Of a stretch of 64,000 nt of DNA, positions 28,638 to 39,990 are shown piece after piece. A program made the translations under genes and the position numbers. Location: the NCBI GenBank assembly GCA_041402125.1, contig JAWKSY010000001.1, forward strand, positions 372,001 through 436,000. Direction: 5' to 3'. The notes under the pieces are model-generated. The model worked only from the letters and a program-made list of their open reading frames with translations, was not told where the DNA came from and made no database searches. The stretch comes from JAWKSY01 sp041402125 (GTDB taxonomy: Bacteria > Planctomycetota > GCA-002687715 > DRQF01). Numbering within the stretch: position 1 is the first letter of the stretch; each line of letters begins with the position of its first letter.

Positions 28638-29639
28638 ATGCGCACCACGATCGCCCTCTCCCTCGCCGTCCTGTTCCTCGTCCCCGCGCTCCGCGCCCAG
28701 GGCGAGGGCAACGGCTTCGACGCCGCGCTCTCCGCGGGGATCTTCCCCGTCCCGACGAGCGATCTGGATCAGCACGTCCTCGCCGGCGACCCCTTCATCA
28801 TCCACATCGACTCGGCCTCGATCTTCGGCAACCCGATCCTCTTCTTCTCCGACGCTCCCTGCGGCGGTCCGCAGCCGAATTACGCCTTCGCGGGCGTGCC
28901 CGGCGTGATCGGGATCGATCCCAACAACGTCGCGGTGATGTTCGACGCCTTCCAGGCGCCCTTCGTCGCGATCATCGGACCGTCCGGAACCTGGCAGTAC
29001 AGCCTCGTCCTTCCCGACTTCGTCGGATTCGAGAATCGCGAGGACATCTTCCTCCAGGGCGCGGTCTTCGATCCCTCCTCGGGCGCTCCCTTCGGCTGGA
29101 TGGTCACGAACACGATCCGCCTCATGACGGTGCAGGACGGCGTCTACCAGGACACCCTCTTCCACACCGACTGCCAGGCGCCGCTCGACGACAGCGACGT
29201 CGGCGTCCCCTGGACCGTCGACACGAGCGCGTGGAACGACGCCTACACGATCAACGGCGTCGCGCCGGGCTCGGGCGCCACCTCGAGCTTCAGCATCGAC
29301 CCGCACCCCCTCTTCGTGCTGAACGGCTCGCGCGACGTCGCCACGCGATTCACCACCGCCGTCGGCGGTCAGTTCCGGTTCGAGCTCTGCGGATCGGCCT
29401 TCGACGCGACGCTCGCCCTCGCGGCCTTCCCGTCCCGCGCGCCGCTCCTCTTCTGCGACGACGACCAGACGGGCGCCTGTCCCGGCGATCCGACGGCTCC
29501 CGTCCTCGAAACCTGCCTCGCTCCGGGAGAGACCGTCTACGTCCTGATCGACGGGGCGGGGGTCGCCTCGCAGGGGCTGACGCAGCTCCTGATCACCCCG
29601 ATCGGTCCCTGCCCGACCGGCGGCGGCAGCGGCTTCTGA
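28638..29639 (+). CDS. Secreted protein with pre-peptidase C-terminal-like domain
   Basis: The protein has 333 residues. The signal peptide is MRTTIALSLAVLFLVPALRA, cut before QGEGNGF. The mature protein is related to the N-terminal half of the product of 30038-32186: both begin QGEG...., both contain a block G(V)PWTVDTS / GVPFTVDTS, and both have a beta-sandwich segment with FELCGSAFDATLAL / FSLCGSSFDTGLAI followed by a VYVLIDG / VVIMVDG strand. This resembles a PPC (pre-peptidase C-terminal) domain. Several Cys residues suggest periplasmic or extracellular disulfides. It is a single-gene unit followed by a strong terminator. The function is unknown. Confidence 0.75.
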   Translation: MRTTIALSLAVLFLVPALRAQGEGNGFDAALSAGIFPVPTSDLDQHVLAGDPFIIHIDSASIFGNPILFFSDAPCGGPQPNYAFAGVPGVIGIDPNNVAVMFDAFQAPFVAIIGPSGTWQYSLVLPDFVGFENREDIFLQGAVFDPSSGAPFGWMVTNTIRLMTVQDGVYQDTLFHTDCQAPLDDSDVGVPWTVDTSAWNDAYTINGVAPGSGATSSFSIDPHPLFVLNGSRDVATRFTTAVGGQFRFELCGSAFDATLALAAFPSRAPLLFCDDDQTGACPGDPTAPVLETCLAPGETVYVLIDGAGVASQGLTQLLITPIGPCPTGGGSGF

Positions 29640-29687
29640 GACCCCGCGCGCCGAAGTGCGGCGCGGACAGAGAGTTCCATCCGCCCC

Positions 29688-29728
29688 GCTCCTTCGGGTC
29701 ACCAGGTATCCCGAAGGGGCATTTTTTT
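29688..29728 (+). terminator. Intrinsic terminator after the secreted-protein gene
   Basis: An 11-bp stem (GCTCCTTCGGG and complement, one G-U pair) with an 11-base loop is followed by A and seven T. It ends the transcript of the secreted-protein gene 49 bases after its stop codon. Confidence 0.85.
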
Positions 29729-30037
29729 GCTTCACGGAACAGGTCCATTGTGCGAGGCTGCGGCGTCAACGATGTGCCGTACCCGCACCCCGAATTGACC
29801 TGAACGACACACGAGCCGGACCACCGACGGCCCTGAATTCCTGACCTCGCGTGGAGGAAGGGAGCCCCCTCTCGTGCGTGCCTCCCCGCGGAAGCACGGA
29901 TGGGAGGGTCCTGCGCTGGACGGCGTGGGGCAACACCGTTCGCGTCGCCACGGATGGCGCCGCGATTCCCGCCCGAGACCGACCCGATGGGATCGGCGGT
30001 CTCAAGAACGGTTCGAAAGGACTAGGAGAAGACTGCG
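29729..30037 (+). other. 309-base leader region with stem-loop before the P-domain gene
   Basis: No gene is supported here. A stem-loop at 29975-30003 (GAGACCG pairing with CGGTCTC outside, CCGAT with ATCGG inside, GGG loop) lies 35 bases before the start codon of the next gene. It probably lies in that gene's 5' leader and could protect or regulate its message. AGGAGA at 30024-30029 is the ribosome-binding site. No promoter was identified with confidence. Confidence 0.5.
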
Positions 30038-32186
30038 ATGAGATTGACGACCAAGCTCCTCGGCCTTGCCCTGGCGCTCGCGTTCGTCGCCGCGCCGGCC
30101 ATGGCCCAGCAGGGCGAAGGCACCGGCGGCGACTTTTCGCTCGCGACCCAGCGTAACGCCGACCTGCCGTCCGACGCGGACAAGTTCCTCTGCGTCGGCG
30201 ACGCCTTCACGATTCAGTTCAGCTCCGGCACGATCATGAACTCGCCCGTGGCGCTGTTCGCCGACATCGCGCCGGTTCACCGCGACATCAACGAGGACAT
30301 CGGCGGCCTGGGCCTGGGCATCGGCACCGGCATCAACCGCTTCGTGATCTTCAACAGCATCTCGGATCCGCTCCAGCCCTCGCTGGTCGGCGGCATGCTG
30401 ACCCAGAGCTACATCGTCCCGGCGAGCCAGGACTGGATCGACGGCGGCATCTACGCCGCCAACCCCGACGCCGCCGTCGCCGCCGACAACGCGGCCTCGG
30501 ACGACTGGGGCTTCTTCGCCCAGGGCGTGACGCTCGATCCGGGCGGCCCGCTCGGCGTGCAGCTCTCGAACACCGTGAAGCACGAGATCGGCAACGAGCT
30601 CGCCGACATGTTCTCGAACACCTGCGAGGACGCCCTGCAGTGCGCCGGCCTCGGTGAGGCCGACCTCGGCGTGCCCTTCACCGTCGACACGAGCCTCTAC
30701 ACCAACAACACCGCGATCAACGCGGCGACGCTGGCCACGACGACGGTCTTCACCGTCGGCGCGGGCACCATCGCTCCGGCGGTCTCGAACCCGGCCTTCC
30801 CCGACCTCAACAACCGGGACGCCTTCATCACCTTCACCGCCGGCTTCACCGCCGAGTACAACTTCAGCCTCTGCGGCAGCTCCTTCGACACCGGCCTCGC
30901 CATCCTCGATACGGACTGCGTGACCGGCCTCATCACCAACGACGACAACAACCCCGTCTGCGGTTCGGGCTTCCGCTCCTACATCGGCGCCTTCCCGATG
31001 ACGATGGGTCAGACGGTCGTGATCATGGTCGACGGCTACTCGGGCGGCGGCACCTCGCTCAACGAGGGCCTCGCCGAGCTCATCATCACCCGCAACCCGC
31101 TGTTCTCCGTGACCAGCCAGGACCTCAACAACGGCGACATCGCCGGCGGCGAGCTCCTGACCTTCACCGGCACCGCGCTCGACACCGTCGTCAGCGTGAC
31201 CGTCGGCGGCAACGCGCACCGGCCTCACCCCGACCGGCACCACGATGCTCACCGTCACCGTGCCCGCCGGAGTCGTCGGTCCCGCGGACATCGTCCTGAC
31301 GGACGGCGCCGACGTCGTGACGATCACGGGCGGCTGGCTCTACGTCGACAACGCCCTGCCGACCTTCTCGGAGTGCAGCACCCCGGCGATCGCCTTCGGT
31401 CCCACCAACGCCCAGGACACGCTCGTCGTCTCGGCCGGCGTCGGCGCGACGATCGCGGCCGGCACGCTGACCGTCGATCTCGACATCACGCACACCTGGC
31501 TCAGTGACCTGACCATCGACCTGACCGCTCCGGATGGCGTGACGGTGTTCAACCTCTGGGACGGTGACGGCGGCAGCGACGACGACCTGATCGGCGACTA
31601 CCCGACGGGCGTGAACCCCTCGAGCGGTACGCCGCTCATCCCGAGCGGCAACGGCGACTTCAGCGAGCTCGACGGCACCAGCCCCGACGGCACCTGGACC
31701 CTCGACATCGTCGATGCGTTCCCGGGCTCCGACGATGGCGTCCTCAACATGTGGTGCGTCAACGGTCAGATCGAGTACGCGGCGGCTTCCGGAATGTCTG
31801 CTCCCGGGACCCCGATCTCGACGGGTGCGGCCAACTCGATTCAGGACACGATCGTGATCATCGACGACACGACGATCGGTTCGATGACGGTCGACGTCGA
31901 CATCAGCCACACCTGGGTCGGCGATCTCGAGATCGACGTGACCAGCCCCGCGCTGACCACCGTCCGCCTCATCGACAACCAGTTCGGGAACACCGCCAAC
32001 CTGATCGGCACCTACCCGGGCGGCACGAACATGGGCCAGACGGCCTTCGCGCTCGACCCGCTCGGCGCCGGCGACTTCAGCGAGTTCTTCGGTGAGACGA
32101 CGGCCGGGAACTGGGTGATGGACATCAACGACACCGCGTTCGGTGACGGCGGTGCCCTCAACAGCTGGGGCGTCAACTTCAACTGA
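30038..32186 (+). CDS. Large secreted protein with PPC-like, IPT/TIG and two P-type domains
   Basis: The product is about 715 residues after repair of one frameshift. The signal peptide MRLTTKLLGLALALAFVAAPAMA is followed by a region paralogous to the 28638 protein, an IPT/TIG domain (VTSQDLNNGDIAGGELLTFTG...), and two P/Homo B (proprotein convertase) domains marked by LDITHTWLSDLTIDLTAPDG ... DGTWTLDIVD and VDISHTWVGDLEIDVTSP ... AGNWVMDIND. The frame changes near 31211-31217 (GGNA to TGLTPTGTTM), probably an indel. P domains often accompany secreted proteases, but none is present, so an adhesive or surface role is possible. It ends before a very strong terminator. Confidence 0.8.
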
Positions 32187-32218
32187 TCCCCTCGCACATC
32201 CTTCGCGGGTGTGACGAC

Positions 32219-32255
32219 GAGCGGCCCGGAGCCTCGGCTCCGGGCCGCTCTTTTT
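32219..32255 (+). terminator. Strong intrinsic terminator
   Basis: A perfect 15-bp stem (GAGCGGCCCGGAGCC and complement) closed by two bases (effectively 14 bp with a four-base loop) is followed directly by TTTTT. It lies 33 bases after the P-domain protein stop. Confidence 0.93.
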
Positions 32256-32349
32256 CGTCCGGATCGCCAGAAAATGCGCCGGACGAGGGCAAAGCTTCCC
32301 ACTCCTCGGACGGGAGACGGAGCGTGATACCCTCTCTGCGGAGGTCCGC

Positions 32350-33906
32350 ATGTCCCGACTCGTCGCCATCGCCCTGGTCGCCTGGCTCGTCCTCGTCGCC
32401 GGCTCCGCACACGCGCAGCTCCTCGCGGATCCCGCGGTCCGCGAAGCGCTCCGATCCGGGGATCTCGCCCGTGCGAGCGGAGCCGTCGCGAGCATCGAGA
32501 GGTTCACGGCGAGCGTGAGCGAGTACGCGGCCGATCTGATCCAGGCCGGCCGCCTCGAGGACGCGACGCTCCGGCGCCGCATCCGCGCGCTCCTCGAGGG
32601 CGGCGGCGAGATGATCGCTCCGTCCCTCCTCGCCGCCGCGCGCGGCGAGCACGACGACGACGCCGTGCTGGCTCTGCGCTGTCTCGGCTCCTTCCGGGAC
32701 CCCCGCCATCGCGCCGAGATCTTCCCGCTGCTCGACCACTCCGACGCCCGCCGCGCCGCCGAAGCGACCCGTTGCCTCTTCATGTCCGCCGATCCGGCCC
32801 TGGATGCCTGGTTCAGGGAGCGGATGACGACTCTCCGCACCGAACTCGCCGGCCCGGCGCCGCACCCGCTCTGCGCCCAGCGCTACGAGAACACCCTCCA
32901 GTTCCTGGCGCGGAGGGGCGACACCGGCGTGTTCTCCGATCTCGTCGCCTGTCTGCGACGTCCCGAGCCCTCCCTCCGTCGCTGCGCCGTCGCCCTTCTG
33001 GCCGGGCTCGACCCGACCGCCCTCCGCGCGAGGGCCGAGACCCTCGTGAAGGAGAGCCGGCCGGAGACCCTCAGCGACGTCCTCGACGCCGTCGAGGCGG
33101 TCCGTGATCCCGACCTGCGCCGCCTCGCCTACTCGGCGAGCCGCGACTCCCTTCCCGCCCCGGTGAGGAAGCTCCTCGACGATCTGATGACGTCGACGGA
33201 TCGCTTCACGGGGCGCCTCCGTCCGGCCGGAGAAGCCTCCTCGTGGCGCCTGGAGGTCACGCGCTCGGAGAGCGCCGAGTCGCCGGCCCGGACCATCGTC
33301 CTCGAGGCGAGCGCCGCCCATCCGGATCGAGTGGCCTTCACCGGCCTCGACCTCGACCTCGGACTCGAGCGGATCCTCCTTCGCCCCGATCGCTGGAATC
33401 TCTCCCTGGTCGCGGACGACAAGGGCTCGACCCTGCGCGCAACGACGCGCGGAGGGACGGAGTCCTTCGTCGTCGGTCTCGGGAACGCGGTTTTCGGCCT
33501 CTGGGTGGGGCGCCAGCGCATCCGGGCCGAAGCGCTCGAGATCCGCTTCGACCCCGCCGGGCGCCCTCTCGTGGAGCGCTTTCGTGACGCCCGGGGCGCC
33601 ACGCTCGCCGAGATCGGATACCAGGGCTGGTTCGAGCTCGGCGCGGGGCGGTGGGCGCCGCGCTCCCTCTCCTTCCGCGGCCCTCGGTTCCGCATCGCGA
33701 TGGACTTCGCGACGCGCGACGACGCCTGGCACCTCTCTTCTGCCGCGACCTTCCGCGGAGCGACCCCTTTGGCCGACGAGAAGCCGATCGGACGCATCGA
33801 GGCACGCCCCCTCCCACCCGCGCCGACCCCGGCTCCCGGCGCTCCGGAGGGCAAGGCGGAAGGCGCCGCACCCGAGAAGGTCGACCGGTCCGGCGGCTCG
33901 CGCTGA
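32350..33906 (+). CDS. Secreted HEAT-like repeat protein
   Basis: The protein has 518 residues. The signal peptide MSRLVAIALVAWLVLVAGSAHA is cut before QLLADP. Residues ~20-275 are alpha-helical with HEAT/Armadillo-like periodicity (LALRCLGSFRDPRHRAEIFP, RRCAVALLAGLDPTALR). The C-terminal half (about 290-485) is beta-rich with an LolA/DUF-like lipoprotein-carrier feel (VERFRDARGATLAEIGYQGW), and the tail is Pro/Ala-rich. It is expected in the periplasm or at the outer membrane. GGAGG at 32340-32344 precedes the ATG. The function is unknown. Confidence 0.7.
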   Translation: MSRLVAIALVAWLVLVAGSAHAQLLADPAVREALRSGDLARASGAVASIERFTASVSEYAADLIQAGRLEDATLRRRIRALLEGGGEMIAPSLLAAARGEHDDDAVLALRCLGSFRDPRHRAEIFPLLDHSDARRAAEATRCLFMSADPALDAWFRERMTTLRTELAGPAPHPLCAQRYENTLQFLARRGDTGVFSDLVACLRRPEPSLRRCAVALLAGLDPTALRARAETLVKESRPETLSDVLDAVEAVRDPDLRRLAYSASRDSLPAPVRKLLDDLMTSTDRFTGRLRPAGEASSWRLEVTRSESAESPARTIVLEASAAHPDRVAFTGLDLDLGLERILLRPDRWNLSLVADDKGSTLRATTRGGTESFVVGLGNAVFGLWVGRQRIRAEALEIRFDPAGRPLVERFRDARGATLAEIGYQGWFELGAGRWAPRSLSFRGPRFRIAMDFATRDDAWHLSSAATFRGATPLADEKPIGRIEARPLPPAPTPAPGAPEGKAEGAAPEKVDRSGGSR

Positions 33907-33930
33907 ATCCCGGCCGAGGGCCGGGCACCC

Positions 33931-35612
33931 TCAGTCGGAGAGCGGAGCCACGGCTCCTCCGGCCTCGACGCGGTAGTAGCGCCCCGCCCGGAGGGCGGGG
34001 AGCGCCTGCGGCGTGCCGTCGGGCCAGACGACGGTGATATCGCCCGCTGCGGTCCCGGAAGCGCGACGATGATGCGGCGGTCGTGCGATGAGACATAGGT
34101 TCCGCGCTGCACGGCGAGGACCCTGCGATTTGAATCCCGCAAAGCGACTCTCGCGCCGAGACCGTCGCGGTTGCCGCCCTTGCCCACGAGGAGCAGTCCG
34201 ACCCAGGGCGCACTCTCCCCCTGCTCGTTCAGAAGGAGAAAGGGCGAAGCCACCGTTGTTCGTCACCACGAGTCAGGATCGCCGTCGTCGTCGAGGTCGC
34301 CCACCGCCACGCCTCGTCCGCCGCCTCCTTCCGCCGCCGGGAGCCGTCATGACCTCCTGCATCCCACTCCGACCGTCGTTCAGGAAGAAGGTCAGGCTGC
34401 AAAGCTCTGACCTTCGGTGTACTCGGCGACGTTGTCCGCGATGTGGCCGTTGGCGACGTAGACGTCGAGATCGCCGTCGTTCTCGTAATCGAATGCGCGT
34501 ACGCCGAATCCGACCCGGCTCATCAGAAGGCGCCCCGAATCCGCGATCTCGCGTCGCTTCCTCGAAAAGGAGGTCTCCCTGGTTCAGGAAGTAATTGTTC
34601 AGCTCGCGATCGAAGTTCGTCACCAAGATGTCGGCGCGACCGTCCCCGTCGATGTCGGCCGCATCGACGCCCATTCCCCCTCCGCGACGCCGGACTCGCT
34701 GTAGGCGACTCCACTCTCCAGGCCGATCTCCTCGAATCGCCCATCGCCGAGGTTGCGGAAGAGGAAGTTGGCCCATTCGTCGTTCGCGACGTAGATGTCA
34801 GGCCAGCCGTCGTCGTCAAAATCCTCGACCGCGACTCCAGACCCTTTCCCGGACTGCGATGCCCGAGGATACGCTGACGTCGGTGAATCGACCGCCCTCG
34901 TTGCATGGAGAGTCGGCTCCCGATGGTGTCGTAGGCGTGCGGCGTGCTGTAGGTGAGGATGCCGTTGATCACGTTGTCGACGTTCTTTTCCACCGTCCAG
35001 TCGACGTAGTTGACGACGAAGAGGTCGAGATCCCCGTCCCGGTCGTAGTCGAGAAAGGCCGCGCTGACGGACATCCGATCATCGCCGACCCCGCCTCGCC
35101 GTGACATCCTCGAATCGACCCGTACCGTCGTTCCGGAGCAGCCGGTTCTCCCCGATGTTGCAGATGTAGAGATCTTGATCCCCATCCCGTCGAAATCGGC
35201 CGCGGCGCGACCGAGAGGCAACCTCGATCGTCCGCCCCCGAGCCCCCACTCGCGTCGTCGAACTGACCGGGCCGACGCTGGGTAGAGTCGATTGGCGGCT
35301 CGTGCTGATTCGGCCTCGTCGGAAACGACGAAACTCCGCTGATGGCAGAGGTAGGAGTCGAGGCGTCCGTCGCCGTCGAAATCAGCAAGGGCGGCACCCG
35401 ACCCGAGCACTTCCGGCAGAGGCGTTTCTCGGACCAGCCTGCGTGGTGAGGAACGGTGAGGCCCCAATCCGCCGCAGCCTCGCGGACGCGGTTTCGACTC
35501 CGTCCGACCCTCGTTCCCCTCGGCTCGGACGGCTCCGTCGATGACGCGGGGGCCGGCGCTCTTGGTCCAGGCAGCCGGCGAGCCCGGAGAGGAGTACGGC
35601 GATCACTCTCAC
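33931..35612 (-). pseudogene. CRTAC1-family lipoprotein with FG-GAP and ASPIC/UnbV domains, multiply frameshifted
   Basis: A GTG (35612 or 35606) opens a lipoprotein signal with lipobox LSGLAGC. Pieces in different frames then give FG-GAP repeats (ADFDGDGRLDSYLCHQRS, LDYDRDGDLDLFVVNYVDW, AADIDGDGRADILVTNFDRE) and a C-terminal ASPIC/UnbV domain (GNRDGLGARVALRDSNRR, TVVWPDGTPQALPALRAG, YYRVEAGG). The order is that of CRTAC1-like secreted proteins. Many single-base frame changes (at least six) interrupt it. Since each segment is well conserved, sequence error is more likely than decay. It follows the TPR gene by seven bases. The exact function of the family is unclear. Confidence 0.75.
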
Positions 35613-35619
35613 GTCGCCT

Positions 35620-36932
35620 TCATCGCCGTCGTCTCCCGACCGGTGCGTCGGGCGCAGTCCCGTCACCGGCATCTTCTTGGCCGCGGCGCGCATCGCGAGT
35701 CGCGCGCGGTACGAATCCGCGAGATCCGCTCCTCCCAAGTGCTCGGTGACCCGGAGAAGTCCTCGAAGACCCAGGAGAGTCGGGAGCGGTCTGCTCGAGG
35801 ATCCGGAGCTGCTCGAAGGCGCCGTTCCGGCGGCCTCGAGGAAGGCGAACGGCGTAGGCCAGGCGGTTGCCCGTGTGCTTGGGGACGTTCTCCAGCGATT
35901 GCGCACGCTGTTCAGCTGCTTGGTGAAGGGTTCGATCTCGCGGTGCCGCGAGAAGCCCTCTTCGCCTTCGCCCGATCCTTGCTCTGCGCGACCTGGCCGA
36001 TCTTGTACCAGGCGTTGGGATGGAAGGGTCGAGCGCGACGCAGGACTCGAGCTCGCGCTCCGAATCCGCGTACTTCCCTGCCGGAAGAGCACAGAGACCG
36101 ATCGAGTATCGGAGATCGCTCCCGGCACGTCGATCACGGCCGGCGGAATGTGGGGCGTTCGAGCGCCCGGCGGTAGTGCTGGAGCGCCCCGGCGAGGTCA
36201 TCCGCTTCGTAGGCGATCTCGCCCAGGAGCCGATGCACCTCGAGGTGATCCAGCCCGCCGCGATCGCTGCCTCGAGTTCTTGACGCGCCTCCTCCGCCTT
36301 CGCCGCCTTGTGCAGGAATGCGCCGCACTGGTACCGCAGACGACCGCGGTTCGGAGCCTCCGGCCCGAGTCGCTCGATGAGGCGCCGCAAGAGCTCTGCC
36401 GCCACCTCGTTGCGGTTCATCGTCCCTTCCACGAGCGAGGTACTCGACGGCCGCCGGAAGGGAGGTCGCTCGCCGGAACTCACCGCGCGCATCTTCGAGG
36501 CGGCCGAGCGAGTACAGGGCAGCGCCCGCCTGGAGATGACCGTCCGCCCAGTCCGGCGCGCGACCACCCGCTTCAGATGGACGAGCGCCCGCATCGGCTG
36601 CTTCTGGCGGTTGTAGAGGAGACCGAAGCCGAAGTGTGCCTCGACGTGCTCCGGATCGAGGGCGGCGCGCGCTGGAGCAGGCGACCGCGCGCTCGAGGTC
36701 GGGCTTCGCGAGCTGGAGGCGGACGAGGCCGAGCAGCGCGTGCACGTCGGCCGTCGCCTTCGTCGCCGCGAGGGGCTCCAGGAGCACGCGGGCCCGATCG
36801 AAGTCCTCCTTCGCGAAGGCGGCGCGCGCCTGTTCGAGGACCGTGGTCCCGGCCGCCGGTTCCTGCGCACCCGCGACCGCCGCCGCGAGGACGAGGGCGC
36901 TGGAGGCGAGAACGAGGCGCAGGAGAGATCAT
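35620..36932 (-). pseudogene. Secreted TPR-repeat protein, multiply frameshifted
   Basis: It starts at ATG 36932 (MISPAPR, then a hydrophobic signal segment in another frame ending in AGAQEP). TPR-like helices follow: KATADVHALLGLVRLQLAKP, LDPEHVEAHFGFGLLYNRQ, WADGHLQAGAALYSLGRLED, RLRYQCGAFLHKAAKAEEAR and KYADSERELESCVALDPS. It ends just before the ASPIC protein gene, and TPR plus CRTAC1/ASPIC proteins are commonly adjacent or fused in related bacteria. At least six frame changes are needed to read it. The role is probably protein-protein interaction outside the cytoplasm. It is divergent from the sulfatase-TPR gene at 37057. Confidence 0.7.
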
Positions 36933-37056
36933 GCCGGGGGCTCCGTCGGCGATCGGATAATCATGCGTCGAGAGCCCGTCGCGAGGACTCGACGCTATTC
37001 TATTCCCATCGTCCTCCGGGCGTCAGCGCCCGCAGACCGGAAGGAACACCCAGCCC

Positions 37057-38941
37057 ATGCCCGACGCGCGCTCCTCCGGCCGACCCGGCGCCCGTCGCGC
37101 CGTGATCCTCCTGGCCGCAGCCCTCCTGGCCGGGCACGGCTGCAGCGATGCCGACCCGACCGGGGGCTCGCCCCCGGCGCCCGAGGATCTCCGGGGTCTC
37201 GCCGCGGCCGGGGCGGCGCGCGGGCTGAACGTCGTCCTCGTGACGATGGACACGACGCGCGCCGACGCCCTCGGGTGCTACGGGCGCTCCCCTCTCCACC
37301 CCCACCCTGGATCGCCTCGCCCGCCGAGGCGTGGTCTCGCCAGGCGCCGCGACGGCTCCGATCACGCTTCCCTCCACGCGAGCCTGATGACCGGTCTCTA
37401 TCCGCCCCACCACGGCGTCCGGAACAACGGCACCTTCCGGCTGGAAGACGAGCACGCGACGCTGGCCGAACCTCGCGGACGCGGGCTACGACTGCGGCGC
37501 CGCGATCGCGAGCTTCGTGCTCGCCTCGCGCTTCAGGCTCGCGCAGGGCTTCGCGAGCTACGACGAGGAGCTCCGCGGGCGCGCCGGCGGCGCCCTGGCC
37601 TCGAACGAGCGGGACGCCCGCGCGGTGACGGACGCCGCGTTGGGCTGGCTCGCGGCGCGGCCGGGCGGTTCCGGGTCCTCTCGCCCGTTCTTCTACTGGT
37701 TGCACTACTTCGACCCGCACGCGCCCTATCGACCGCCGGTCGAGTACGCCGCGGCGTCGACGAACGACGAGACCCGGTATCTCGGCGAGGTCCGCTACAT
37801 GGACGCCCAGCTCGGTCGCCTCGTCGCCGAGCTCGAACGTCGCGGAGACCTCGCGCGGACCGTCTTCGTCCTCACCGCGGACCACGGCGAGAGCCTCCAC
37901 GAGCACGGGGAGCCCACGCACGGGGTCTTCGTCTACGACGCCACGATCCGGGTCCCCCTGATCCTCTCGCTCCCCTTCGCGAAGGAGGCCACGATCGTCG
38001 AGCACACCGCGGTGTCCCACGTGGACGTCGTGCCCACGCTCCTCGCGCTGCTCGGCCTCCCCGCGGCCGAGGGACTCGACGGCCGCGATCTCTTCGCGGC
38101 GCCTGCGAGCGCGGATCGGGGGGTCTACGCCGAGGCGATGCTCCCCCGCTATCACCACGGCTGGGCGCCGCTCTTCGGCTGGCGGACGCGCGACCGCAAG
38201 TTCGTCCGCGCCCCCGAACCCGAGCTCTACGCGCTCGATCGCGACCCCGGAGAGTCCCGCAACCTCCTGCCGGGGGCCGGCGACGAGGCGAGACGACTCG
38301 ACGAGGCGCTCGAGGCGCTCGCTCCCCGCGCCGGAGGCGACGAAGCGCTCGCTCCCGCGGAGGGCGAGGTCGACGCCGAACTGGCGGCCCGACTCGCCGC
38401 CCTGGGCTACGCGCGAGGAGCGGGCTCCCGCGGCGCGGGCGGGCCGGAGGACCCGAAGCGGATGCTCCCCCTCTACCTGAAGACGCAGGAGGCGATGGTC
38501 GTCTCCGAGCGCGGCGACCCGAAGCGCGGGCGGGAGATCCTGCGCCGGGTCCTGCGGGGCGATCCGGGCAACGCCAAGGCCTGGGAGTTCGCGGCGATGA
38601 TCAACCTGAAGCTCGACGAGACGGCCGAGGCCGAGGCCTGCATCGCCCGTTCGCTCGAACTCCTGGAGACCGCCCCGCTCCGACTGATGCACGGCCAGGT
38701 CCTGCTGAAGCTGGACCGCCACGAGGATGCGGAGGTCGAGCTCGCCCGGGCGCTGGAGCTGGAGCCGGGGCTGGCCGAGGTCCACATCGCGCGGGGCGAC
38801 GGCCTCGCCATCCGGGGCCGGTTCGAGGAGGCGCTCACGCACTACCGGCGGGCGGCCGAGGTCGATCCCGACGTCGCCGGCAAGCGCGCCGCGGTCAAGA
38901 TCGCCCGGATCGAGGCCCTCATCGAGCGCCGGGGCCGCTGA
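37057..38941 (+). CDS. Sulfatase-like hydrolase with C-terminal TPR repeats, N-terminal part frameshifted
   Basis: The signal segment AVILLAAALLAGHGC suggests export, perhaps as a lipoprotein. The alkaline-phosphatase/sulfatase fold follows: NVVLVTMDTTRADALGCYG (metal-binding Asp), then after frame repair TLPSHASLMTGLYPPHHGVR, LTADHGESLHEHGEPTHG (Asp-His ligands) and DATIRVPLILSLP. The residues at the nucleophile site read TLPSH rather than CxPSR, so no formylglycine is expected and a Thr nucleophile is more likely. From about residue 470, TPR repeats complete the protein. Around three indels lie between 37285 and 37500; the rest is intact. It is a paralogue of the gene ending at 41837. Confidence 0.82.
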
Positions 38942-38996
38942 CCCCGGAGCGTGGCCCGGGACCGATCGTGACGTAGACTGACGCCGGATCGCCACG

Positions 38997-39990
38997 ATGA
39001 AGAACCGCCACTATCAGCGCCATCTCGGAGACCTGCGCGAGCGCCTCAAGGCCGCCGTGCCGGGAGAGACCCTCCGCGCGCTCCACCGCGTCAGCGGATG
39101 GCGCCACGCCCTCGTCGCCGGCTGGCAGGTCGCTCTACGTCGCGCTCACCTTCGTCCTCTGGCGATCCGAGACGCCCTCGTCTTCGTTCGGCAGCCGCGC
39201 TGCGGGCATCGCGATCCTCGGCTTCATCATCCTCCTGCACGAGGTCGCCCACAATCTCGTGGTGCCCGGCGCGCGACCGGGCTGGGCCCTCTGGCTCGGC
39301 CGGCTCTACGCGCTCCCCAGCGGCATCTCCGCCGAGCCAGTTCGACCGCTGGCACAACGATCACCGCGAGCTCGGCAGCGACACCGACGATCCCAAGCGC
39401 CTTCCTCTCGCCGAAGCGCAACGCCCGCTGGCTGAGCGCTCTACTTCCACGCCCGCCCTCTTCACGATCTACGCCCGGGCCGCCGCGCGCGAGGCGCGGA
39501 GCTACGCGAACCGACGTTGCGCCGGACGATCCGGCTCGAGCGCGCCGTGAACGTCGCCGTGCACGCGGCCGGAGTCTGGTACCTGTCGCGATACGGTTGG
39601 GACGTCGTGCTGCGCGTCTGGGCCCTGCCGCTCTTCGTGTTCTTCCCGATCGCCTTCACCCTCAACCGGATCATCCAGCACTACGACATCGACCCGACCC
39701 GCGTCGAGGCCTGGAGCACGCGCGTCGACGGGGATCCTTTGATCCGGGCCCTCTTCCTCGCCTCAGACCACCATATCGAGCACCACTACTTCCCGGCGGT
39801 GCCGCTCTACCGACTCGCGGCCTTGAACCGCGCGCTCCGCCCCTTCTTCACCACATCCGACATCAGGAATCGTCGTTACTCGGGGCTGCTCGTCGACTGG
39901 TTCGTCCGGAACCGGGCCCGCATCCACCGACTGGCGCGAACCGGATTCCTCCGCGGGAAGAACGTCGACTCCGCCTCGGATCGTCACGCG
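38997..39990 (+). pseudogene. Fatty-acid desaturase-type di-iron membrane enzyme, frameshifted
   Basis: Three histidine boxes are readable in different frames: ILLHEVAHNLVVPG, FDRWHNDHRELGSD and SDHHIEHHYFPAVPLY. These match the HxxxH, HxxxHH-like and HxxHH pattern of membrane fatty-acid desaturases/hydroxylases. FVLWRSETPSSS and RLERAVNVAVHAAGVWYLS contain membrane helices. It would act on lipid acyl chains or a related hydrocarbon using O2 and a reduced electron donor. At least five indels break it, and the 3' end cannot be placed exactly (approximate coordinate). It lies between two sulfatase-TPR paralogues and 55 bases after the first. Confidence 0.7.
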
